A stretch of 6,125 nt of DNA from Lentibacillus juripiscarius JCM 12147 (lineage in GTDB: Bacteria; Bacillota; Bacilli; Bacillales_D; Amphibacillaceae), in contig BBCA01000093.1 in the NCBI GenBank assembly GCA_001311805.1, positions 1-6,125 on the forward strand, read 5' to 3'. Under the pieces are notes generated by a model that was given only the letters and a program-made list of their open reading frames with translations, was not told where the DNA came from and did no database searches. Each line of letters opens with the position of its first letter. The first letter of the stretch is position 1. The position numbers and the translations under genes were made by a program. Shown in pieces: positions 1 through 5,971 of the stretch.

Positions 1-330
1 TTTATAAACCCCATCCGTCTCCCCTCTTCCTATTCATGTTTTACTGCAATATTACTTTCAAATTATTTCCGCCTTTTTCAGATCAACCATACCTTCAAAT
101 TCCACATAAATAGGTTATATTTTTCGGGCAATATAAAAAATAAGTGTCATGGGAGGAATATTAATGATTAGATGTAGGGTTAATGGCGAACCATTTACCT
201 GGCACATAAGTCAATTATTAAGCGTCTAGAACTGTATGCAAATCATGTTCAAAATTAAAAAATCTTAACTATTTTAGAAAAGCAAAAATAAGGATTATAA
301 AAAATCATGTACAAGTAATGAATCAATAAC
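1..330. other. Upstream region without a convincing gene
   Basis: No long reading frame is present on either strand. Bases 151-156 (GGGAGG) form a good ribosome binding site seven bases before an ATG at 164. The frame from that ATG encodes only 21 residues and stops at 229; its start (M-I-R-C-R-V-N-G-E-P-F-T-W) vaguely recalls the first strand of ThiS-like sulfur carriers. On the minus strand an ATG at 14-12 sits behind a purine-rich GGGGAG (about 20-25) and runs off the left edge, so a gene may begin there, but fewer than five codons are visible. I see no RNA gene or clear terminator. The weak AAGGA at 290-294 is too far from the next gene start to serve it. Confidence 0.5.
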
Positions 331-695
331 ATGCAAAAGTGAATTCCCCCCCAATTCCGAACAATTCAGGAATGTTCAACAATCAAAATGATACTACTTT
401 TGAAATGAGTGAACAGGATATTACCATTGATGCTCATTTCACCACTAGCAGTATGGCAAAAGAAAACTTCAATTCATCAGAAAACATGAAAGATAAGCAA
501 GTGAAGCATATACATTCGGGCATGGCCTTACAACAGTCGACCATTGCTGGATTGTACGAGGATTTAATGGCTCAGATGGGGTGGACGAACCAACCAAATG
601 CATCTGTTTCTGAACAGACTTCCGAAATCACCCCTTTAGACACCATTCCGAACTCTGGAATGACAACTAATCAACAACCAAATCATTTCAACTAA
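331..695 (+). CDS. Small CotF-like spore coat protein (putative)
   Basis: Probably a structural protein of the spore coat. The open frame from GTG 339 gives 118 residues. Its central part, about residues 23-83 (starting M-S-E-Q-D-I and ending M-A-Q-M-G-W), has the length and landmarks I expect of the CotF domain: an E-Q-D-I-x-x-D start, an amphipathic helical middle and a terminal L-Y-x-x-x-M-x-Q-x-G-W. Asn/Ser/Pro-rich tails flank it and both carry I-P-N-(N)-S-G-M. The start is uncertain because no ribosome binding site precedes GTG 339. ATG 331 would lie in frame (M-Q-K-V-N-S-P-P, 121 aa) if the AAAA run at 335-338 had lost one A, which fits the indel pattern elsewhere here. Another in-frame ATG at 318 is followed by a stop at 327. 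No terminator is seen before the antiporter. The family call rests on memory of the domain pattern and is moderate; that it is a real protein is more certain. Confidence 0.55.
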
Positions 696-806
696 AATAA
701 ATTAGATTGATCGCAAAATTACGCGTCCTAAAATTACAAAGAGTAATTTAAATTTATACAAATGGATAAAACTAAACCATTACATTTGTTTATTGGAGGT
801 ATTACT

Positions 807-1466
807 ATGTCTGCTGACTTATGGTTTTCCATTGTACCGGCTTTATCTGCCATTATTTTTGCTATGTGGACAAAGCAAGTGATTCCCTCGCTGCTTATTG
901 GTCTGTGGATAGGAAGTCTACTATATACCGGTTCGTTAATCAGTTCCTTCAATCAAACAATTGGATACATTATGGGTGTATTAACGGATACCGGTAACTT
1001 AGACGTTCTCCTGTTTCTCTACTTATTCAGCGGTCTAGTGGCCTTGATTCAGATCTCCGGTGGCGTACAGGCTTTTGCATCCGTTATTTCAGACTATATA
1101 AAAGGACCCAATAAAACGCTTCTGACATCTTGGGGACTTCTACCAATTACATTCATGGATTGCGGCTTCCGTGTCGTTGCAGGAGGTGCCATTATTAAAC
1201 CTCTTGCCAAACGTTATCATGTTGCACGGGAGCGCCTTGCCTATATGCTTAATAATTCTGCCAGCCCAGTCATCATCCTGATACCAATGGCAACCACTTT
1301 CGTCGGTTACACAACAGGTGTTATCAAGAAGGGAATGGATGCGGCTGGTATACAGGGGTCTGCCATTAGTATGTTTATAAGTTCCATACCGTTTCAGTTT
1401 TTCAGTTATACATCCATTATTGTGGCTTTAACATCATTGGTCCCTGCATTGAACTTCCCAAAATGA
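807..1466 (+). CDS. NhaC-family Na+/H+ antiporter, N-terminal half
   Basis: First half of an integral-membrane secondary transporter of the NhaC group, which exchanges Na+ for protons or, in some members such as MleN, couples organic acids. Start chosen at ATG 807 because GGAGG at 795-799 lies seven bases upstream; an in-frame ATG at 762 has no such site. The 219 residues contain about five hydrophobic segments (roughly 8-22, 26-46, 65-84, 104-130, 152-172) and another near the end (186-214). The segment I-T-F-M-D-C-G-F-R (114-122), followed by R-E-R-L-A-Y-M-L-N-N-S-A-S-P (141-154), corresponds to the conserved half-repeat of the family, where many relatives have D-D-Y-A-N. The frame ends at TGA 1464-1466 in the middle of the expected central loop, and the rest of the transporter continues one frame away from ATG 1463. 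Inserting one A in the AAAA run at 1460-1463 joins both into a 507-residue protein of normal family length. Substrate cannot be told from sequence. Confidence 0.85.
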   Translation: MSADLWFSIVPALSAIIFAMWTKQVIPSLLIGLWIGSLLYTGSLISSFNQTIGYIMGVLTDTGNLDVLLFLYLFSGLVALIQISGGVQAFASVISDYIKGPNKTLLTSWGLLPITFMDCGFRVVAGGAIIKPLAKRYHVARERLAYMLNNSASPVIILIPMATTFVGYTTGVIKKGMDAAGIQGSAISMFISSIPFQFFSYTSIIVALTSLVPALNFPK

Positions 1467-2329
1467 AAACCATTATCCAACAGAATGGAACTGAACAGAG
1501 CCGTCAACAAAAGACAGGAGGCAATATTAATAAAGATTTGGTTTTTGAAGCATCTGATGAAATCAGCAGAAACAAGGATAACTTAGAAAAGGCTGAGACA
1601 GCTGAAGATCAAATGGGGGTAGCCGCAAAGGAAGAGAATCAAATGGATGACGGCATGGATATGGGTATGAAACAAGAAGAGCCAGCTTTAAAACCAAGAC
1701 TTCTTAATCTGATCATCCCCATCGCTCTCCTGATTCCTTTAAGCTTTATCCTTATGTGGAATAGTAACACCCCTTCCCGTATGATGCTAATTGCCCTTTT
1801 GATTACATTAATAGCTTCTGTCGTATTATATCTGATACAAGGATTGAAGCTAAAAACGATAATGGATCGTTTTGTCAAAGGTGGAAATAAACTCATGACA
1901 ACTATTATCATTCTTGTTTTGGCATGGCCGATTTCAGATGTCTCCCAGGACTTGGGGATGATCCAACTTATTCAACGCACACTGGGCGGAACAATACCAG
2001 CTGTTTGGATACCGCTGATTGTTTTCACTATAACATCAGCTGTAACCTATTTTATTGGTTCATCGTGGGGTGCTTGGGCCCTCATGATGCCTGTCGCAAT
2101 TCCATTAGCGGCATCAACTGGAAGCCCCCTCCCATTAGTGATTGCAGCAGTCCTTTCTGGTGGTACCTTTGGAGATGTAACATCGCCAGTTTCCGGTATG
2201 ACTGCCATGTCATCAGGAATTTCAGGGGCAGATCATATGACATATGTCAGAGCGATGAGTCCCTATAATATGACAGCTGCCGTTATAGCAGCAGGGTTAT
2301 TTGCTGTCATTCCTTTTGTTACTGGTTAA
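1463..2329 (+). CDS. NhaC-family Na+/H+ antiporter, C-terminal half
   Basis: Second half of the same transporter. It begins at an ATG overlapping the stop of the first half (ATGA, 1463-1466) and has no ribosome binding site of its own. Residues 1-78 are hydrophilic and charged, with an odd D-D-G-M-D-M-G-M stretch at 62-69; this matches the position of the central cytoplasmic loop. Hydrophobic segments follow at roughly 80-98, 106-126, 143-160, 176-198, 201-219, 222-240 and 270-286. The motif G-S-S-W-G-A-W-A (199-206) and G-G-T-F-G-D-V-T-S-P-V-S (233-244) are the family's second conserved region. The gene ends at TAA 2327-2329. As read, expression would need translational coupling or a -1 slip; more likely one A is missing at 1460-1463 and the halves are one gene. 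Half a transporter alone would not be expected to work. Confidence 0.85.
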   Translation: MKTIIQQNGTEQSRQQKTGGNINKDLVFEASDEISRNKDNLEKAETAEDQMGVAAKEENQMDDGMDMGMKQEEPALKPRLLNLIIPIALLIPLSFILMWNSNTPSRMMLIALLITLIASVVLYLIQGLKLKTIMDRFVKGGNKLMTTIIILVLAWPISDVSQDLGMIQLIQRTLGGTIPAVWIPLIVFTITSAVTYFIGSSWGAWALMMPVAIPLAASTGSPLPLVIAAVLSGGTFGDVTSPVSGMTAMSSGISGADHMTYVRAMSPYNMTAAVIAAGLFAVIPFVTG

Positions 2330-2369
2330 TAAAAATTAAAGAGTTTTACATTTCTTCTTTCAGTTATTT

Positions 2370-2504
2370 TTAACCAAGACCAAATTGGCCGGATAACTGG
2401 TCATGAATCCTAATATCATTTGCAGTTTGCATCATAAACCAATAAGATGCTTTGGTTTTGAAGGGCTCGCAAATGTAATGAACGATTGCCATCCACTCAA
2501 ACAT
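2370..2504 (-). pseudogene. Possible minus-strand gene fragment
   Basis: An unassigned 44-residue frame from ATG 2504 to TAA 2370-2372. It stays open upstream to a stop inside the 2521-2551 hairpin. Its composition is protein-like (M-F-E-W-M-A-I-V-H-Y-I-C-E-P, later Q-L-S-G-Q-F-G-L-G at the end), more so than the opposite-strand frame over the same bases. No ribosome binding site precedes it and it lies behind the hairpin that ends ydhK. It could be the 3' remnant of a lost gene, a small gene with a damaged start, or chance. I do not recognise the family. Confidence 0.25.
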
Positions 2505-2520
2505 GCCATCTTCATTAAGG

Positions 2521-2551
2521 AAAGAGCCTATCGTTTAAGAATAGGCTCTTT
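2521..2551. terminator. Bidirectional intrinsic terminator between antiporter and ydhK
   Basis: A perfect 11-bp stem, AAAGAGCCTAT (2521-2531) with ATAGGCTCTTT (2541-2551), and a nine-base loop. It lies between the convergent antiporter (+, ends 2329) and ydhK (-, ends 2583). The outer AAA/TTT pairs supply short T runs on either strand, but no long T tract follows, so efficiency may be moderate. It best serves ydhK, whose stop is about 30 bases away. Confidence 0.7.
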
Positions 2552-2582
2552 GAGAATCAAAAATATAACACTTATACGACCT

Positions 2583-3229
2583 TTATTCTGTAGGCGAAAG
2601 TTCACTTTCTGTTACCCATTTATGGTTTGACACTTTCTCACCGTCATTCGCTGGAGTGTAGCTCACCATATATACAGTAGTATTTTCGGCGGAGTCAATT
2701 TCGGCAGTTACACCATCCATCCCTTCCATATGGGAGGCATTAATAGTAACTTGTGTACCTGGTTCCAATGGGGCCTCCGCGGGATTTTCTAGCTCTTCAT
2801 GGATAACCCATTTATGATTTTCCACTGGATCCCCGCCATTTTTGGTGTATAAGAAACAGTGTATGCTGTAGTATTATAGGCTCCATCAATTGTTGCTACA
2901 GCCCCCTGCATCCCCTCCATGTGATCTGATTCTATAATTGCCTGGCTTCCGACTTCATAGGTTGGAGTATTAGCTATTGCCAGGTCATCAGGGACTTCGC
3001 CCGAGCTGGAATGGTCCATGTCGGAATGATCCATGTTTCATCAGAACCGGATTCCGACTCCATATTTTCGTTACTTTCCGATTCTGTATTTGTATTTTCT
3101 TGGTTCTCTTCCTGGGTCGTTTCGTCGTTTTGATCCTGATTTGTGTCTTCATTGTTACCGCCGCATGCAGCTAGGAGAATTGCTGAGATGAGTAGAACAA
3201 ACCCAATCAATAATTTTTTTATTTCTCAT
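2583..3229 (-). pseudogene. YdhK-family lipoprotein, frameshifted as read
   Basis: Homologue of Bacillus subtilis YdhK (DUF1541 repeats), an extracytoplasmic lipoprotein whose molecular role is not established. The true start is ATG 3229, six bases after GGAGG (3240-3236). Three one-base corrections restore a 215-residue protein, close to YdhK's roughly 205: one A too many in the 3214-3220 run, one base missing near 3031-3038, and one A missing at 2839-2843 (bases on the minus strand). The product then has a positively charged start and hydrophobic signal (1-18), lipobox L-A-A-C with the lipidated Cys at about 22, an acidic Asn/Glu/Ser-rich linker (23-64), M-D-H-S-D-M-D-H-S (66-74), and two tandem repeats (about 88-147 and 153-211). 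Each repeat carries H-M-E-G-M and ends in N-H-K-W-V. As read it is three overlapping pieces (3210-2974, 3034-2789, 2825-2583). All breaks look like sequence errors. The Met/His motifs suggest metal contact, which is inference. The family call is confident. Confidence 0.88.
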
Positions 3230-3284
3230 GAATAGCCTCCTCTATTTAAGTATTCCACTTCATAAGTCTACGTAGTTTTATATG

Positions 3285-3360
3285 CATTTTTTGTGCAGAA
3301 TTTGTAACAAACTAGTAAAAATGGATAAAGGAGAGATGATGAAACTCTGCACAAAATATG
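3285..3360. repeat. Long-spaced inverted repeat upstream of ydhK
   Basis: Arms TTTTGTGCAGA (3289-3299) and TCTGCACAAAA (3346-3356) are perfect over 11 bases. After single mismatches pairing resumes on both sides: CAT 3285-3287 with ATG 3358-3360, and TTT 3301-3303 with AAA 3342-3344. That gives 17 of 19 pairs around a 38-base core. The core holds AAAGGAGAG before ATGATG (3337-3342), opening a 16-codon frame of doubtful meaning. The left arm lies about 60 bases upstream of the ydhK start, where its promoter should be. It could be an operator pair, an RNA stem or a degenerate miniature mobile element. Confidence 0.65.
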
Positions 3361-3507
3361 GCCACTTTTTATATTTGATAATCTGAATTATGTATTTACA
3401 TACTACACCACCTAATTATTGTATGAATTTTGCTATAAAATATACCCGGCCAGTGAATGGATATAAACATACTAGAAAAAGGCAAGCTTCCCGCGTTAGA
3501 AAACCAA

Positions 3508-3545
3508 AAAAACAGGGCTGTTTTAACGGGAACAGCCCTGTTTTT
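3508..3545 (-). terminator. Strong intrinsic terminator after the small exported protein gene
   Basis: A 15-bp perfect stem, AAAAACAGGGCTGTT (3508-3522) with AACAGCCCTGTTTTT (3531-3545), and an eight-base loop. On the minus strand the stem runs into seven T residues (3512-3506), a textbook terminator about 47 bases after the stop of the 3832-3592 gene. The + strand also ends in five T, so it can work both ways. It separates the kinase/regulator/small-protein block from ydhK. Confidence 0.88.
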
Positions 3546-3591
3546 CATGTTAAGGGGTAAAACCAATATATAGTAAATTATTGACTCACGT

Positions 3592-3832
3592 CTACCTCTG
3601 GAACTGCATACTTCCGCCGGTTCTATTATCGTTTGAGCCATGGCAATCCTGATACATTTTCTCCATTTGCTGCTCATTTATATTTGGGTGCATATTCTGC
3701 ATAAAGGAACCATTTCTTCAAAGCTCAATCCGGGTTGGCCACCATTGTCAGGTGTGCTCTTTGCCATAACAATATTACCGATACCCAATACCAAAAAGAC
3801 GTCAATGCAATAATCAAAAGTTTCTTTTTCAA
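3592..3832 (-). pseudogene. Small exported Met/His-rich protein, frameshifted as read
   Basis: Function unknown. The gene is visible only when two homopolymer losses are repaired. Start is TTG 3832, eight bases after GGGAGGG (3846-3840). One base is missing in the five-base run at 3793-3797 and one in the three-base run at 3703-3705; with both restored the frame runs cleanly to TAG 3592-3594 and gives exactly 80 residues. Residues 1-24 form a signal peptide (M-K-K-K-L-L-I-I-A-L, ending V-M-A). The mature part is about 56 residues with F-E-E-M-V-P-F-M-Q-N-M-H-P (38-50), E-Q-Q-M-E-K-M-Y-Q-D-C-H-G (54-66) and a basic end. I recall similar short exported Bacillaceae proteins with an M-H-P ... M-Y-x-x-C-H-G pattern but know no proven role. 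The dense Met, His and single Cys suggest metal or redox chemistry outside the membrane (inference). It lies 84 bases after the regulator gene and is probably cotranscribed with or controlled by it. It is smaller than any uninterrupted frame suggests, so automatic callers would miss it. Confidence 0.7.
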
Positions 3833-3853
3833 TGTATGTCCCTCCCTTCAATG

Positions 3854-3892
3854 ATTATCATAAAGAAATGTTTTTGAGAAATTATCAAGAAA
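3854..3892 (-). promoter_or_regulatory. Possible regulator-binding direct repeat / promoter before the small protein gene
   Basis: On the + strand ATTATCATAAAGAAA (3854-3868) and ATTATCAAGAAA (3881-3892) form an imperfect direct repeat, 24-27 bases apart, in the 84-base gap between the regulator stop and the small gene. Tandem direct repeats are typical of OmpR-family binding sites. On the minus strand TTGTCA, TTGATA and TATGAT resemble promoter hexamers, but no pair has ideal spacing. Tentative. Confidence 0.3.
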
Positions 3893-3916
3893 GTGTGACA
3901 AGTTATTCATAAGCAA

Positions 3917-4594
3917 TCAGGATTCCTCCAACCATTTATACCCTATGCCCCAAACTGTTTTAAAGTAATTTTCAACCGGGAAACCTGCCTGCTTGATTTT
4001 TTCCCGCATATTCCGAACATGGGAGTCAACCGTTCTTCCTTCTGTATCTGAATCAAACCCCCAGATTAATTCGATCAGTCGTTCTCTTGTGAACACCTGA
4101 TTGGGATGTTTCATTAAATGGCCCAGTACCATAAATTCCTTAGGTGTTAATTTAATTGGCCTGCTTTGATAGGAAAGTTCATATCGGTCTCCGTCCCAGA
4201 GAAGACCATTGATTTTAATATGATTGACAGGCTTTTGGCGCCTTAGTAAAGCTTTAATTCTTGCTAATAATTCATCTTCGTTAAAAGGTTTGGTTATGTA
4301 ATCATCCGCTCCAAGCATTAACCCTTTGACGACATCATCCTTCTGATCCCGGGCTGTTACCATTATAATCGGTACTTCCGATATTTTTCTGATTTCCTGA
4401 CAAAGTTCCCAGCCGTCCATATCAGGCATCATAATATCAAGCAAAACAATGTCAAACGTTTCCTTCTCGATATATGCTAATGCTTCCTGAGCATCCTGCG
4501 CTTTTTGACACGTATAATGATGGGGCTTTAAATATAGGGCTAGCAGATCTAGCATCCGTTTTTCATTATCAACCAGCAGAACCTTATACAACAT
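3917..4594 (-). CDS. OmpR/PhoB-family two-component response regulator
   Basis: DNA-binding output protein of a two-component system. It is phosphorylated by the adjacent kinase and acts in the cytoplasm as a transcription factor. Start chosen at ATG 4594 because GAGG (4603-4600) lies five bases upstream; a GTG two codons earlier overlaps that site. The 225 residues are uninterrupted. Receiver domain about 3-118: acidic D9 with E11, phosphoacceptor D53 in L-L-D-I-M-M-P-D-M-D-G, T80 in M-V-T-A-R, and K102 in D-Y-I-T-K-P-F. A winged-helix domain follows (about 125-223), with K-L-T-P-K-E-F, then R-E-R-L-I-E-L-I-W-G, the recognition-helix T-V-D-S-H-V-R-N-M-R-E-K, and G-I-G-Y-K-W at the end. The pocket has D-N-E where D-D-E is usual, a mild variation. 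The gene overlaps the last 11 bases of the kinase gene, so the two are translationally coupled. Targets are unknown; the next gene downstream is a candidate. Confidence 0.95.
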   Translation of the reverse strand: MLYKVLLVDNEKRMLDLLALYLKPHHYTCQKAQDAQEALAYIEKETFDIVLLDIMMPDMDGWELCQEIRKISEVPIIMVTARDQKDDVVKGLMLGADDYITKPFNEDELLARIKALLRRQKPVNHIKINGLLWDGDRYELSYQSRPIKLTPKEFMVLGHLMKHPNQVFTRERLIELIWGFDSDTEGRTVDSHVRNMREKIKQAGFPVENYFKTVWGIGYKWLEES

Positions 4595-5971
4595 AACCAC
4601 CTCGCATCAGCGTTATCCGAACCTGGGTCCCTTTTCCCCATTCACTTTCAATAGCAATTCGTCCACCGTGTGATTCGACAATCTCTTTAGCAATAGCCAA
4701 ACCAGTCCCGAACCGCCACTTTCTCTTGAGCGGGACTTTTCTACACGATACAGCCGATCCCAAATATGCGGTAGGTCTTCTTCAGGTATTCCTTCCCCCT
4801 CATCCGAAACGGTAATATGGATTCCCCCCGTCGTATGAGCTGCCTCAAGAAAGACTTCACCACTTTCATATGAATGTTTCTTGGCATTGTCAAGGATGTT
4901 CAATAAATTTGCTGAAAGCGTTCCGGATCCACAAAAGCCACTTCGCCCCCGTCTGTGCAATTGGCTGTAAATATAATATTTTCCTCTTCAAAAGCCGGCT
5001 TCATCCGGTCAGCCACTGATTGAATCAAATCACACAGCTGAACCTCTTCACGTTCAATGATAAATCGGCTCTGGTCCAGTCTTGCCAGATCAAAAAGGTT
5101 TTTGATCAATACGGATAAATACTCTGTTTCTTCTCGAATGATTGCTGCATATTCTTTTACTTCGGATTCAGTTATATCCTGACGGTTGACAACATCAGCA
5201 TACCCTTTTATATAGGTCAATGGTGTTCTAAGTTCGTGTGATATACTTGCCAAAAATTCATTTCTCTCATTTTTTAATCGATCCAGGTCTTGCGATAATA
5301 GTGTAATAGAATTCGCTAACTCTCCTAGTTCATCTTTTCGTTCCGCAGATAACTCAACCTTATTACTACCTTCATTCAGCTGTTCAGTTGCTTCCTTTAT
5401 TTTAATTAATGGAAGTGTAATAAACCTAGACAGTATAAAAATCGTAATAATTGTTAGAATTAACGTAATGATGCCCGCAATGAAAAAATTGATCACTTAA
5501 TTGATCGACAATTTTTTAATATTATTTGTGTGAGCAAACATAAAGACGTGACCTTGATGCGTTCCATCAATAGTAATTGGGCTATCTGTTACAATATATT
5601 CTCTCTTATTCCATCGCTCTTCAACAATTTCACCTTCAACCGGCATATCTTCATAATCAGTATGTTCGATTACTTCCAACATTTCTTCTTCAACAGGGTC
5701 AGAGTTAATCAGGATATTTCCAGTTGCATCGGTAATTATAACTACGTAATCAGAGGCAGATTCCATTAGTCCAACATGTTTTAATGTTGGACTTTCGAAA
5801 TCATCTTCAAGTACAGCACTATGGGTATTTCCACGTGCCAATAAATTACCCATTACTTCTTCAATGCGATCATTGACCAGGTTCGTATATAGTATAAAAA
5901 TAAAAAGACTCAATGATTAAGATAAACACGAAAAATAGTAATCCAATTTTAAAAGATAGTTTATTAAACAT
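4584..5971 (-). pseudogene. Membrane sensor histidine kinase, frameshifted as read
   Basis: Sensor that autophosphorylates on His and passes phosphate to the regulator encoded next. Start ATG 5971, with GAGG at 5981-5978. Five homopolymer corrections restore 462 residues: one extra base near 5896-5906, one missing at 5512-5517, one extra at 5483-5488, one missing at 4905-4907 and one missing at 4702-4703. The product has TM1 (about 8-29), an extracytoplasmic sensor region (30-158, containing D-Y-V-V-I-I-T-D-A-T-G-N-I), TM2 (162-180), HAMP (181-232), an H-box S-I-S-H-E-L-R-T-P-L with His about 245, N-box N-I-L-D-N-A-K-K (358-365), G1 D-E-G-E-G-I-P (390-396), F-box I-W-D-R-L-Y-R (403-409) and G2 G-S-G-L-G-L-A-I (420-427). 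As read it is three pieces (5913-5497, 5496-4900, 4960-4613), the first two abutting in frame across a TAA. All catalytic motifs survive, so this is most likely an intact kinase in a flawed sequence. The ligand is unknown. Confidence 0.9.

Noticed and set aside
734..952. Minus-strand 72-codon frame
   Set aside because: Lies opposite the antiporter start and its promoter region, has no ribosome binding site, and its composition is that of an antisense shadow.
1639..2268. Other frames inside the antiporter second half (minus 1639-1911, plus 1924-2268)
   Set aside because: Both overlap a clearly conserved transporter frame and show no domain-like sequence of their own.
2403..2630. Plus-strand 75-codon frame across the hairpin
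   Set aside because: It reads through the terminator and into the end of ydhK, with no ribosome binding site.
2977..3174. Plus-strand 65-codon frame
   Set aside because: It is the antisense of the ydhK signal peptide and acidic linker.
3396..3677. Minus-strand 93-codon frame
   Set aside because: It covers the wrong frame of the small exported protein and then reads through the strong terminator; the repaired 80-residue gene explains the region better.
5530..5769. Plus-strand 79-codon frame
   Set aside because: Antisense of the kinase sensor region, with no start signal.
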